Shown piece after piece: positions 27,483-36,563 of a DNA stretch of 64,000 bases. Origin of the DNA: Pedobacter psychrodurus (GTDB taxonomy: Bacteria; Bacteroidota; Bacteroidia; Sphingobacteriales; Sphingobacteriaceae). The notes under the pieces are model-generated. The model had not been told where the DNA came from, did not search any database, and saw only the letters and a list, made by a program, of their open reading frames with translations. The stretch covers positions 167,309 to 231,308 of the forward strand of contig NZ_SJSO01000008.1 of assembly GCF_004331735.1 (NCBI RefSeq), read 5' to 3'. How positions within the stretch are numbered: the first letter of the stretch is position 1; the number at the start of each line of letters is the position of its first letter. Both the position numbers and the translations under genes were made by a program.

Positions 27483-28568
27483 ATGAACTTCATCACTTTT
27501 ACCGAAACTAACCTTAGGGCATTTACTTATAACGTTTTTAAAAAAATGGGCTGTTCTGATGAGCATGCCGATTTAGCAACCGATGTATTGATCCGTTCGG
27601 ATCTACGTGGTATCGATTCGCATGGTGTTGCCCGTTTAAGCGGTTATGTTCGCCTTTGGGAAAAGAAAAGAATTAATGCTACACCCAACATTAAAATTGT
27701 ACATGAAACGCCTACTACAGCAACAATAGATGGCGATGCCGGATTAGGTCTGGTTGTAGCCCCTTTCGCAATGAAGGTTGCCATCGAAAAAGCAGAAAAA
27801 TACGGTAGTGGGTGGGTATCAGTTAAAAACTCCAATCACTTCGGTATTGCAGGATATCATGCCTTAATGGCGGTAGAAAAAGATATGATCGGCATCAGTA
27901 TGACCAATGCAAGCCCTTTGGTAGCCCCTACATATGCTAACGAACGTTTATTGGGCACCAACCCCATGTGTTATGCTTTTCCCGCAGGGAAATACCCACC
28001 GGTGATTGTAGATATGGCCACAGCGGCGGCAGCAAACGGTAAATTAGAAATTGCCCAACGTGCCAATAAAAGCATTCCTGGTGGCTGGGTTCAGGATAAA
28101 AGCGGGGAAAACTCTACCGATCCGAACGAATTAAAAAATGGCGGTTCGCTCCTTCCTTTGGGCAGTGATAAAGATCATGGCAGTCATAAAGGTTATGGGT
28201 TAAGTGCTACGGTCGATATTTTATCAGCGGTGTTATCTGGCGCCAATTACGGGCCCTGGGTGCCCCCTTTTGTGGCTTTCTTGGAGCCATCGGCGAATCC
28301 GGTCGGCGAAGGACTTGGTCACTTTTTAGGTGCTATGCGAGTAGATGGCTTCAGGCCAGCTGCAGACTTCAAAAATCATTTAGATAATTGGGTAGAACGC
28401 TTTAAAAGTGCAAAAACGATAGATCCTGATAAAAAGGTAATCATTCCGGGCGAACCTGAGCACGAATTTGAACAGGAAAGGAAAATCAGTGGTATTCCGA
28501 TAATTGATGTAGTGGTAAAGGATCTGAATGAACTTGCTGTGAAGCTGGGGATTGAAGGATTGAAATAA
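27483..28568 (+). CDS. Ldh-family (malate/L-lactate dehydrogenase) oxidoreductase
   Basis: NAD(P)-dependent dehydrogenase of the YlbC/malate-L-sulfolactate dehydrogenase family (361 aa), unrelated to ordinary lactate dehydrogenase. Family motifs: SDLRGIDSHGVARL (catalytic-site histidine in DSHG), VKNSNHFGIAGYHA, GTNPMCYAFPAG and DKDHGSHKGYGLS. The substrate may be malate, ureidoglycolate or a 2-keto acid; the sequence does not decide. Translation should start at the ATG at 27483 (MNFITFTETNLRAF) rather than the TTG at 27471, which lies inside the heptad array. No functional link to bshC is visible. Confidence 0.9.
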   Translation: MNFITFTETNLRAFTYNVFKKMGCSDEHADLATDVLIRSDLRGIDSHGVARLSGYVRLWEKKRINATPNIKIVHETPTTATIDGDAGLGLVVAPFAMKVAIEKAEKYGSGWVSVKNSNHFGIAGYHALMAVEKDMIGISMTNASPLVAPTYANERLLGTNPMCYAFPAGKYPPVIVDMATAAAANGKLEIAQRANKSIPGGWVQDKSGENSTDPNELKNGGSLLPLGSDKDHGSHKGYGLSATVDILSAVLSGANYGPWVPPFVAFLEPSANPVGEGLGHFLGAMRVDGFRPAADFKNHLDNWVERFKSAKTIDPDKKVIIPGEPEHEFEQERKISGIPIIDVVVKDLNELAVKLGIEGLK

Positions 28569-28627
28569 TTCATCTTTATTTAACCGCAAAGAGCGCTGAG
28601 AGAGAAACCGCTAAGTTAGCAGAATCG

Positions 28628-28727
28628 TCGTCATTGCGAGGCTGGACATAAGCGAGCCGAAGCAATCTTTAGTAAAGAATAATGCTGCACTTTAGATTGC
28701 TTCGTCGTTCCTCCTCGCAATGACGGA
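28628..28727. repeat. Long palindromic repeat, family D
   Basis: Arms CGTCATTGCGAGG and CCTCGCAATGACGG with inner GAAGCAATCT / AGATTGCTTCG give a hairpin of about 100 bases. Repeats of this wording (ATTGCGAGG ... GAAGCAATC) are widespread in Bacteroidota and some other phyla. Just before it, 28577-28612 carries a TTAACCGCAAAGAGCGCTGA phrase. Confidence 0.8.
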
Positions 28728-28735
28728 TTAAAATG

Positions 28736-28765
28736 AAAAACCGCAGATTTAACCAGAATCTGCGG
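28736..28765 (-). terminator. Intrinsic terminator of the GH29-GH3 operon
   Basis: CCGCAGATT (28741-28749) pairs with AATCTGCGG (28757-28765), followed by five T on the minus strand, 44 bp past the GH3 stop codon. Confidence 0.88.
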
Positions 28766-28809
28766 CAAAATTACTTGATATGGTTTATACCCAACCATAG
28801 GGATGTCTT

Positions 28810-31482
28810 TTAAGGCTTAACGGTTAAGTTATCTTTTAAATAAAGTGCCTTGCTTGATGATCCAATCATGATTCTATATTCTCCTGGCGCTACTCCCCAT
28901 ACATTATTAATATTGAGTGTTTGAAGTACCTCTTTATCCAGTTTGAATGAAATTACCTTTGTTTCACCGACCTTTAAATGTATCCGCTGGAAAGCCCTCA
29001 GTGCAAGAACTGGCTGTGCCAATTTGCTTAACAAAGGTCGCATATACAACTGCACCACTTCTTCACCATCGTAATTGCCTGTATTTTTAAGCTCGAAACT
29101 TACTGTAGTGTTTTCATTTTTAGCGATACTTTTACGGTTAAACCTCAAATTGTTGTAAGAAAAGTTGGTATAACTTAATCCATATCCAAAGGGAAAAAGT
29201 GGTTCGCCACTTAGGTTATTATAATCATCGCCTCTTCCGGTAGGTTTGTGGTTGTAAACCAAGGGTAACTGCGATTCGTCAATCGGGTAGGTAATTGGGA
29301 GCTTCCCAGATGGATTTACCTTTCCGAGCAGTACATCTGCAATGGCACTACCTCCTGCTTCGCCAGGATACCATACATTTAAAACTGCACTTACTTTATT
29401 TAACCAGGGCTGCATATTGATAGCGCTACCTCCAGTTAATACGACCACAATAGGTTTCCCGGTTTTTGCGAGTTCTTCCAATAACAGTTCCTGGTTACCC
29501 GGCAAGTTTAACATCGCCCGATCTAAAAACTCTCCTTCCTTTATACCAACAACAAATACGATCGCATCGTTATTTTTTGCAGCCGTCACCGCATCGGTTA
29601 TTTCGTTTGATCGCTTAATATCATAATCCCAGATCAGTTTGATTTTACCATTGCCTTTGGGCTCAAAAAATTCGACCTTAATCGTATAATCTTTATTTTT
29701 TTCGAAATAAAATGGAACTGTCTTTGTACTGAAAGACTTTTTGTTCCAATTATCGATAATCAATTTATTACCCAGGTATAATCGGTAACCATCATTACCT
29801 TCCAATCCGATATTAACATCAATATTCTGCGGTACTTTAATTTTACCGTCCCATCTCACCGAATAATCATCTAACTGGAGCTGTTCATCTGGTGGGTATA
29901 ATGTCCAGCTGAAATTAACAGCCTTATCATTTACTTCTTTAACGGGTTTGCCGGAGAAGTTAAGTCCCTTGTAATAGGTTCCGATTAATCCTGCTTTTTG
30001 ATTAGCAGAAAGAAACTGACTATCTATGGGAATATATGACTGCAGCGCTCTACTGCTACCTTTTAAGTAAGTGATCTCAATATTATTAGATACTGCACTT
30101 TTGAGCCCATCCAAAATATTTACTTTTTTATTCCCCGTTCCACTGTAGCCACCTAATCTGGCTTCAATGGCATCTTCACCTAATAATAGAATCCGTTTTG
30201 TACTTTTTAGCGGAAGCGTATTGTTATCGTTTTTTAGGAGCACGAAAGACTTTAAGGCGGCTTCTTTAGCCAGATTGTGGTTACTTTGATCGCTTAACAT
30301 CTTTTCGGCGATACTTTCGTCCACATAAGGATGCTCAAACAGCCCTAGCTCGAATTTAGCTTTCAGAACCCTGGTAAGTGCATCCTCTATTCTAGATTTG
30401 GGAATGCTACCATCCAAAAATGCGGGTAGAAAAAGTTTGTAATGGTTATAATCTACCTGGAAGATTACATCAAGGCCCGCATTAATCGATTGTGCCGTTG
30501 CATCTTTATAATCTTTAGCCGTAAAATGTAATACATTGGCCCCGCCAACTGCACCCGCATCAGAAATTATGAAACCTTTGAAACCCCATTCAGTTTTTAG
30601 TTTAGTAGTAAGTAACCACTTGTTTGAGGTTGCCGGAGTACCAAAAACACTATTGTAGGAGGTCATTAATGAACGGATCCCTACATTTTTAACACCATCT
30701 TTAAATGCAGGAAAGTGGATTTCTTCTAAAAAATGTTTATCCATTTCAATCGGATAACTATCGCGGCCGCCATCGCCAACATTGGCAATAAAATGTTTTG
30801 GGGTAACAATTATATTTTGCCTCTCTATCGCATTCATAAAAGCATGGCCCAGAATGGTTGTTAGATAAGGATCTTCGCCATAGGTTTCTTCTACCCTTCC
30901 CCATCTCACATCTGTAGCCATATTAATTACAGGTGCCAAAAGATCTCTCAAACCACGCGCCCTTGCCTCATTGGCAATAGCCGTACCGATCTTGGCCACT
31001 AATGCAGTATCGAAACTTGCAGCCAAACCAATAGATTGTGGAAAAGCGGTAGCGCCTTGCCTAACCAAACCGTGTAAAGCTTCATCAAATGGAATGATCG
31101 GGATGCCTAAACGGGTTTCCTCAACGAAATATTTTTGAATTTTATTAACCTTTTTAGCCAGAGAAAGTCCGTCTTCTGAAGTATTGTAGGTCAACATTTG
31201 TTGTGCATTTCCAATCCCTTGTGCGGCTGCACTTACCTGCAATCCAAAAATACCATGTTTAAACTGATTTTTGTTCTTTTCGGTTACATCACCAGGAATC
31301 ATAAATAACTGCCAGAATTTCTCTTCTGGTGTCATTCTGGAAATGAGGTCCTTTACCCTCAAATCGATACTTAATTTCGGATTTTTATAGGGTAAAGATT
31401 GCTCTTTTTTAACCTGAGCAAAAAGGCTGCAAGACAAAAAAAGTGCGTGTAATAAGTATAGGTATTTTGTTGATGTAGGCAT
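28810..31482 (-). CDS. Glycoside hydrolase family 3 with PA14 insert (beta-glucosidase type)
   Basis: Exported GH3 enzyme (890 aa), signal peptide 1-22 (SCSLFAQ). The TIM barrel (about 35-375) holds the nucleophile Asp308 in GFIISDAGAVGG, with SDA instead of the common SDW. The alpha/beta sandwich domain (about 400-700) is interrupted by a PA14 domain (about 505-635: GLIGTYYKGLNFSGKPV to IKLIWDYDI), which in relatives shapes substrate size. A fibronectin-III-like domain ends the protein (about 790-885). Likely a beta-glucosidase or beta-xylosidase. ATG at 31482, only 2 bp after the GH29 stop codon, so translation is probably coupled. Confidence 0.93.
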   Translation of the reverse strand: MPTSTKYLYLLHALFLSCSLFAQVKKEQSLPYKNPKLSIDLRVKDLISRMTPEEKFWQLFMIPGDVTEKNKNQFKHGIFGLQVSAAAQGIGNAQQMLTYNTSEDGLSLAKKVNKIQKYFVEETRLGIPIIPFDEALHGLVRQGATAFPQSIGLAASFDTALVAKIGTAIANEARARGLRDLLAPVINMATDVRWGRVEETYGEDPYLTTILGHAFMNAIERQNIIVTPKHFIANVGDGGRDSYPIEMDKHFLEEIHFPAFKDGVKNVGIRSLMTSYNSVFGTPATSNKWLLTTKLKTEWGFKGFIISDAGAVGGANVLHFTAKDYKDATAQSINAGLDVIFQVDYNHYKLFLPAFLDGSIPKSRIEDALTRVLKAKFELGLFEHPYVDESIAEKMLSDQSNHNLAKEAALKSFVLLKNDNNTLPLKSTKRILLLGEDAIEARLGGYSGTGNKKVNILDGLKSAVSNNIEITYLKGSSRALQSYIPIDSQFLSANQKAGLIGTYYKGLNFSGKPVKEVNDKAVNFSWTLYPPDEQLQLDDYSVRWDGKIKVPQNIDVNIGLEGNDGYRLYLGNKLIIDNWNKKSFSTKTVPFYFEKNKDYTIKVEFFEPKGNGKIKLIWDYDIKRSNEITDAVTAAKNNDAIVFVVGIKEGEFLDRAMLNLPGNQELLLEELAKTGKPIVVVLTGGSAINMQPWLNKVSAVLNVWYPGEAGGSAIADVLLGKVNPSGKLPITYPIDESQLPLVYNHKPTGRGDDYNNLSGEPLFPFGYGLSYTNFSYNNLRFNRKSIAKNENTTVSFELKNTGNYDGEEVVQLYMRPLLSKLAQPVLALRAFQRIHLKVGETKVISFKLDKEVLQTLNINNVWGVAPGEYRIMIGSSSKALYLKDNLTVKP

Positions 31483-31484
31483 TA

Positions 31485-32909
31485 CTAATTTGATTCAGGC
31501 GTAAATGAAAAAGTCAGGGCTATTTTCTCATCAGTTTTAGGAAGATTGAAATGTACCTTGCCATCTTTCAATGTCCATTTCACCTTCTGGTTGGTAGTTA
31601 AAATCGTAATCGGACTCCCTTTTTTAGGTATACTTCCCTCCCAGGAAATTTCTTTGTTTGGCGTATTGCCAATTAAACTGATGCCGTAAATAGTTTTGCC
31701 ATCTTTACTTTGCGTAAACCAGTTTTCTCCATCATGATAATTTTTGGTTATCCGTGTTCCGTATATGGCAGCAGCATTTTTACTGGTCCACTTACCAATT
31801 TCATCCAGTCTTGTAATCACATCATCAGGTAGCGTTCCATCTGCCTTGGGGCCAATACCTAAAAGCAAACTTCCACCTTTGGCTACTATTTCTACTAATT
31901 TATGAACTACTTCGCCTGCCGACTTATATTGATCGTTAGGTACAAACCCCCAGGCTCCGCCTAAAGTCATGCAGCTTTCCCATGGGTAATCCAATTGCTT
32001 TTCAGGGATTTTCTGCTCAGGGGTTTGATAGTTTTCGAACTGGCCATGTACCGTTCTATCAACCACAATTAAACCAGGTTGTGCTTTTCTGGCATCAGCG
32101 GCAATTTTAGGCATATCGATATCCTGACTCCACTCTGGAATTGGTGCACCCCAAGAAAGTACTTCTTTATTTACGCTAGCCCGAGGACGCACCCATCCAC
32201 CATCTAGCCATAAAATATCAATGCTTCCGTAATTGTTCATTAACTCACCTATCTGGTTCTGGGTATAGCTTTTGAACATATTCCAGCGCCACTGGTTCTT
32301 TCTGATATCGTAATTGTTATTTCTGTCAGCAGTGGCATATTTGTCCCACCAATAGTATTGAGAATGCCAGTCGGGTTTAGAAAAATAAGCACCGATCATA
32401 AAATTTTCTTTGCGGAAAGCATCAAACACATATTTAGCTACATCTTTCCTTGCATTGGTTGTAAAAGGGCCTTTGGCTATGCTAAAATCAGATTGTTTAG
32501 TATCGAACATCGCAAAACCATCGTGATGTTTGGTGGTAAACACCAGGTATTTCATACCTGCACTTTTACCTGCTTTAGCCCATTGCTCGGGATTGAATTT
32601 TGTTGGGTTAAATTTTTCGTTTAAGCCCCAATACCATTTTTTATAATCTTCATATTTAATGGTACTGTCTCTGCTGATCCAATCTTCAGAGCAGATCGAC
32701 CAAGATTCGATAATCCCCGGAACAGCATAAAGCCCCCAGTGAATAATCATTCCAAACTTTTTATCCTGCCAGGTATCGAGCTTCTTTTTAACTGCATCAT
32801 CTTTTGGCCATTCGTAAATCTCCGATTGGGGCATAATGTCGTTCTGCTGGGCAGAAGAACGTATTGCAAAGAGCACAAAACATAAAAGGAAGCAAATTTT
32901 TATTTTCAT
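31485..32909 (-). CDS. Alpha-L-fucosidase, GH29
   Basis: Exported fucosidase (474 aa) with signal peptide 1-20 (RSSAQQ). GH29 barrel features: DKKFGMIIHWGLYAVPGIIE, FTTKHHDGFAMFDTKQSDF and SIDILWLDGGWVRP, with Asp236 the expected nucleophile. A short C-terminal beta-domain (about 385-470) follows; the duplicated module of the other GH29 in this window is absent. ATG at 32909. It forms a two-gene operon with the GH3 gene and lies behind the ROK regulator gene (137 bp). An AATGG/CCATT inverted repeat sits just upstream. Confidence 0.93.
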   Translation of the reverse strand: MKIKICFLLCFVLFAIRSSAQQNDIMPQSEIYEWPKDDAVKKKLDTWQDKKFGMIIHWGLYAVPGIIESWSICSEDWISRDSTIKYEDYKKWYWGLNEKFNPTKFNPEQWAKAGKSAGMKYLVFTTKHHDGFAMFDTKQSDFSIAKGPFTTNARKDVAKYVFDAFRKENFMIGAYFSKPDWHSQYYWWDKYATADRNNNYDIRKNQWRWNMFKSYTQNQIGELMNNYGSIDILWLDGGWVRPRASVNKEVLSWGAPIPEWSQDIDMPKIAADARKAQPGLIVVDRTVHGQFENYQTPEQKIPEKQLDYPWESCMTLGGAWGFVPNDQYKSAGEVVHKLVEIVAKGGSLLLGIGPKADGTLPDDVITRLDEIGKWTSKNAAAIYGTRITKNYHDGENWFTQSKDGKTIYGISLIGNTPNKEISWEGSIPKKGSPITILTTNQKVKWTLKDGKVHFNLPKTDEKIALTFSFTPESN

Positions 32910-32924
32910 CTATTTCTATTTTTC

Positions 32925-32942
32925 AATGGTAATGAAACCATT
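32925..32942. promoter_or_regulatory. Candidate operator upstream of GH29-GH3
   Basis: Inverted arms AATGG (32925-32929) and CCATT (32938-32942), 15 bases before the GH29 ATG; a second weak palindrome (ATTTTA / TAAAAT) lies at about 32946-32967. A possible site for the adjacent ROK regulator, which is inference only. Confidence 0.3.
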
Positions 32943-33046
32943 ATGATTTTATAATCGATATTAAAATCCGGCTTAGCCATAGGCCGAAAAAACAAGATAA
33001 ACTATATTTAAAGAACTGGCTTTTAGGCTTAATTCATTGAGTTTAA

Positions 33047-34234
33047 TTATTCGAACAGACTGTTTTCTACCATCAAGCTAGCTGCAGCCAGTAATTCAGC
33101 CTGATCGCTTAAGCTAGAGCATTTAATTTCTGTTTGTTCGGCTACCCGGGGTATACAAAATTCGTTAATAGCCTGCTGTATTGGTGGCAGAAGCATTTTT
33201 CCAGCTTTTGCCCCGCGACCACTTAACACAATACGTTCAGGATTCATAATGTGGATTAATGTGGCCAATCCTTTACCAATCTGAAATGCGGCATCAGCTA
33301 ATATAGAAATGGCTACAGGATCTTGTTTTACAACAGCATTTAAGAAATGATCTACAAGGCTTTTACTTTTATCGTTAAAAAGAGTTTTTAAACTTGTTTC
33401 TTCACCATTTTTTACCGCTGCTTCTGCTTTTTGAACCATTACCAAAAGAGATGTTTCCACCTCAAGGCATCCCCGCTTACCACAAGAGCATAAAGCATTT
33501 GAATTAGATAAAGGGATATGACTAAATTCACCAGCGTAACCGCTACTGCCTCGATATAATTTGCCATTAATAATCATCCCCAAACCGGTACCCCAGCCAA
33601 TATTAACTACAAGTACATCTTTTAAATTTCTTGCTTCACCAAAGTTTAATTCAGCTAAGGCAATCAAACTAGAGTCGTTATCTATGTAAACTGGTAAACT
33701 TAATTTTTTAGCGAGATAGTCTTGCAGGCTTATATCGTTTTCAACCTGCATGAAAGAGTAGTTCATTCCCTTTTCTGCATTCACAAAACCCGGCATACCA
33801 ATACCAATCCCCAATAAATTTTCTTTATCGATTGTCGATTTTTTTATGCAATCATCAATGAATGCGATCAAAGTATCGGCACTTTTACTCTCGGTCATAT
33901 CTAAATCGATCACCTGCGTTGGTAAAACCTGGTGATTGGATAAATCGTATATGGTTAACTGACTAGTTAACTGATCCATTGCTACGGCTATTATATACCT
34001 CTTGTAATCGGGGTTTAATAAAAAATTTAAAGGGCGGCGGCCTCCGGTAGATGGTGCCAATCCCTGCTCTATAATTAAGCCATCCTCTATTAACGCATTT
34101 ACAGTCGAAGTAATTAAAGGCAAGCTTTTTTTAGTACGTTTACTTAAATCGGTAAGAGATGATTTTTTTTTATAATAAAGCAGCTTAATGATGTCGGCCC
34201 TTAATCGTTGTGCTTTCTTAATCGTTGCAGACAT
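33047..34234 (-). CDS. ROK-family transcriptional regulator
   Basis: Sugar-responsive regulator of the NagC/XylR/Mlc type (395 aa from the ATG at 34234). A winged helix-turn-helix occupies residues 1-65 (LRADIIKLLYYKKKSSLTDL, then a recognition helix with LPLITSTVNALIEDGLI). The sugar-kinase-like ROK domain follows, with the effector site motif NIGWGTGLGMIINGKLYRG and the zinc motif CSCGKRGCLE. The ATG at 34234 is preferred over the TTG at 34282 because the HTH begins directly after it. It lies upstream of GH29-GH3 on the same strand and downstream of the SusC-to-monooxygenase group, so it probably controls one or both in response to a released sugar. Confidence 0.92.
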   Translation of the reverse strand: MSATIKKAQRLRADIIKLLYYKKKSSLTDLSKRTKKSLPLITSTVNALIEDGLIIEQGLAPSTGGRRPLNFLLNPDYKRYIIAVAMDQLTSQLTIYDLSNHQVLPTQVIDLDMTESKSADTLIAFIDDCIKKSTIDKENLLGIGIGMPGFVNAEKGMNYSFMQVENDISLQDYLAKKLSLPVYIDNDSSLIALAELNFGEARNLKDVLVVNIGWGTGLGMIINGKLYRGSSGYAGEFSHIPLSNSNALCSCGKRGCLEVETSLLVMVQKAEAAVKNGEETSLKTLFNDKSKSLVDHFLNAVVKQDPVAISILADAAFQIGKGLATLIHIMNPERIVLSGRGAKAGKMLLPPIQQAINEFCIPRVAEQTEIKCSSLSDQAELLAAASLMVENSLFE

Positions 34235-34589
34235 TTTTAATTTGGTTTGTATAAATTTATAAAAAAAAGAAAAGAAAAGCAATCTTTTTAAAAAAATTAA
34301 AAAGATTTTATAAAATTCACTTATTTGTAGCTGTACTTTACTAATAAATCAATTTGATAGAAAGAAATTGCAATTTTTAAATTCGATTTAAAAAAATATG
34401 GTGCAAACAGTTGAGAATTACTTAGAAATACCAATTCGATTTTAATTGAAGTACATTATACAAAATTGTTAGAACCAATTCCCCCCAGGCTTTGTAATAA
34501 ATTAAGAGATATTATGCCTACCTGGATATAGTAGTAGACAATTTATGAAAACTATTGCAATTAGCAACTTCGTCTGTCAAAGCTCTTAT
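34235..34589. other. AT-rich leader between the haem protein gene and the ROK gene
   Basis: About 355 bases, very AT-rich with A/T runs, no gene and no repeat family that I recognise. It should hold the ROK gene promoter, but I see no clear TAnnTTTG box at a fitting distance. No obvious terminator follows the haem protein gene that ends at 34590. Confidence 0.4.
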
Positions 34590-35921
34590 TTATTTTTTTC
34601 GACTTTCTAAAGCATCAAGACTTTTATATTCATCTCCTTCTTCATATTTTAGAAATACCAGCAGCATGGTAAGCATTTCATCAGTAGACTTCATATCATT
34701 AGCAGAAAAAACCATTTTTGGAGGGTTATTTGGGTTATTTGGATTTTCCTTTGTATTATCATAAGTCCCTTCTATAGTGAGTACCGATCCTTTAGGAACT
34801 TTAATCAACTTATTGAAGCGATAGATTTCTTGCCACCTAAAATCCCAGGCGGGGATGGATATCAGTTTAATGGTATCACCTGCGGCTGTAACCGCATAAG
34901 ACTTAAAGCTCTTACCTAGCAAATGCATATGTGGCCATATATACAACAAAGATTGATCTTGGGGGGTTAAAATTTTAAGATTGAATTTTTTAACGGAATC
35001 GGCTTGAATCATAAAATAAGGATCAATAGAACTTTCCCCAACTCCACCGGAACCTAAGCTCACCACATTTACTACCCGTTTAATTGGAGTTTCCTTAAAA
35101 AACAGATTTATACCCGATATGTCTTCCTCATCTTTAGCAAGAGGCGCATAATGAATGGTTAGTAATATAACCCCTCTTTTGGGCATGACCCAGCCTAAAT
35201 CAGCGGGATAAGACTCGAAGGAAGTACCAGGTATCCAACCACCATAATAAGTCATTTCTTTCTTAAACGGTAAATACTGATCATAATTGACCCTGGACTC
35301 ATCTGTTAGATTTACAAAATCTGCAGCCTGATTAATATCTATATTATCAGCCACCGGGTGTATAGCAAAGTTAGCATGGTGGATGATTTTCTTATTAGCG
35401 GAAACAAATTCTATGGCTGCAACATTTTTTGCAGTGGTCATTTCGAATGGAATTTTAAATACAATAAACCTTTCTTCATTATCACCCTTAACAACAAATG
35501 CCTTTTTAACTTTCAGTGTGATATCAGGTTTCCTTGTGTATTGAGTTCCTGAGATAAGGTTATCGGTTTCTGGTTCGCCATTTTTACTCACTCCTTCTGG
35601 AGCCTTATTTTCTATCCAGCTAATAATTGTTTTCTTTTCTTGATTGGTTAAAGAACGGTCATTTGCAAATATCCGATAATGGTTATCGGGTTTCCATGGC
35701 GGCATAAATCCCGATTCGACAACATCTCTGATAAATGAAACTCTTTTGGCAACATCTGCATAAGTTAACAACGAAAAAGGCCCTGCTTCCCCCGGACGGT
35801 GACATGGTGCACATTTGTTGCGGATAATAGGTGCGATGTGCTCATAATAGGTGATTTTCTGACCAAAAGAAGACTTAAAGAAAAAGCAAAATACAATTAT
35901 TGCAATGAATTTATTTAGCAT
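34590..35921 (-). CDS. Exported c-type haem protein with copper type II monooxygenase-like domain
   Basis: About 443 residues. A signal peptide (1-20, KSSFGQ) follows the ATG at 35921; an ATG at 35933 is possible but overlaps the upstream stop. A cytochrome c haem site CAPCH (Cys37, Cys40, His41) lies in a short N-terminal domain with the methionine-bearing GFMPPWKPD. The rest resembles the peptidylglycine/dopamine monooxygenase fold: copper ligand motifs HHANFAIH, TIHY and WPHMHLLG are retained. Such proteins are annotated as ascorbate-dependent monooxygenases; activity and substrate are unproven. It begins one base after the redoxin stop, so the two are translated together. Confidence 0.8.
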   Translation of the reverse strand: MLNKFIAIIVFCFFFKSSFGQKITYYEHIAPIIRNKCAPCHRPGEAGPFSLLTYADVAKRVSFIRDVVESGFMPPWKPDNHYRIFANDRSLTNQEKKTIISWIENKAPEGVSKNGEPETDNLISGTQYTRKPDITLKVKKAFVVKGDNEERFIVFKIPFEMTTAKNVAAIEFVSANKKIIHHANFAIHPVADNIDINQAADFVNLTDESRVNYDQYLPFKKEMTYYGGWIPGTSFESYPADLGWVMPKRGVILLTIHYAPLAKDEEDISGINLFFKETPIKRVVNVVSLGSGGVGESSIDPYFMIQADSVKKFNLKILTPQDQSLLYIWPHMHLLGKSFKSYAVTAAGDTIKLISIPAWDFRWQEIYRFNKLIKVPKGSVLTIEGTYDNTKENPNNPNNPPKMVFSANDMKSTDEMLTMLLVFLKYEEGDEYKSLDALESRKK

Positions 35922-35922
35922 A

Positions 35923-36504
35923 TTACAGATCATTGATAAGACAGCCAACAGGTATAGTCTGAGTAAATTTATAATTTGAAATATTAATATCCTTTATTGC
36001 ATCATCCAGATAATGCTCAGTAATAACCTTTCGTTTTACACCTAGTTTTGCCTGCCAGTTATCAATTAACCCCCGGTATCTGATATTTCCTTTTTGGTCT
36101 ACTAAAATCACTTCGGGGGTAACTTTTGCTTTAAGGGTATTGGTTAGTGATTTATTTTTATCCAAATAAATATCAAAAAGGGCATCGTAACTCTTGGCAA
36201 ACAAATTAATTTCATCAATAGTATAACTTTTACCAGGTACAATACCAATGATTTTAACTTCCGGGTACTGCTTAGCTAGCGCATTTAATACAGGCGTATA
36301 GTTTTTACAAAGTGGGCATTCTGGTGATAAAAAAACAAAAGCTGTATTTTTCTTTGTTTCTATTAAAGTTTTTTTATTCTTCACATTAACAAGGTTACTA
36401 TTTTTTATTTGCTCCCAAAGTAATTTATTAGGCAGTCTGGCCTGGCTAAATACCTGAGTTAACGAAAAAAAAAGTAACCAAACAATGCTTGTTATCAATT
36501 TCAT
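35923..36504 (-). CDS. Exported redoxin (thioredoxin-fold protein, CPLC)
   Basis: A 193-residue protein: signal peptide 1-20 (TQVFSQ) and a thioredoxin/peroxiredoxin fold with the motif PECPLCKNYT (Cys63, Cys66) and TPEVILVDQKGNIRYRGLID, the cis-Pro and TlpA-like strand. A third cysteine in the C-terminal IPVGCLI is a conserved feature I associate with redoxins paired with monooxygenase-like proteins. It may deliver electrons or haem/copper-ready thiols to the following protein; that is inference. ATG at 36504 lies only nine bases after the stem of a terminator hairpin. No Shine-Dalgarno is visible. Confidence 0.82.
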   Translation of the reverse strand: MKLITSIVWLLFFSLTQVFSQARLPNKLLWEQIKNSNLVNVKNKKTLIETKKNTAFVFLSPECPLCKNYTPVLNALAKQYPEVKIIGIVPGKSYTIDEINLFAKSYDALFDIYLDKNKSLTNTLKAKVTPEVILVDQKGNIRYRGLIDNWQAKLGVKRKVITEHYLDDAIKDINISNYKFTQTIPVGCLINDL

Positions 36505-36507
36505 AAT

Positions 36508-36541
36508 ACAAAAAGAACTCCTAATCTGGATTAGGAGTTCT
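36508..36541 (-). terminator. Terminator hairpin between SusD and the redoxin gene
   Basis: AGAACTCCTAATC (36514-36526) and GATTAGGAGTTCT (36529-36541) form a perfect stem, followed by T5 on the minus strand. The T tract ends four bases before the redoxin ATG, so it both ends SusCD transcription and forms the redoxin leader. Confidence 0.9.
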
Positions 36542-36563
36542 GCTAATTTAAATAAAGATTCTT

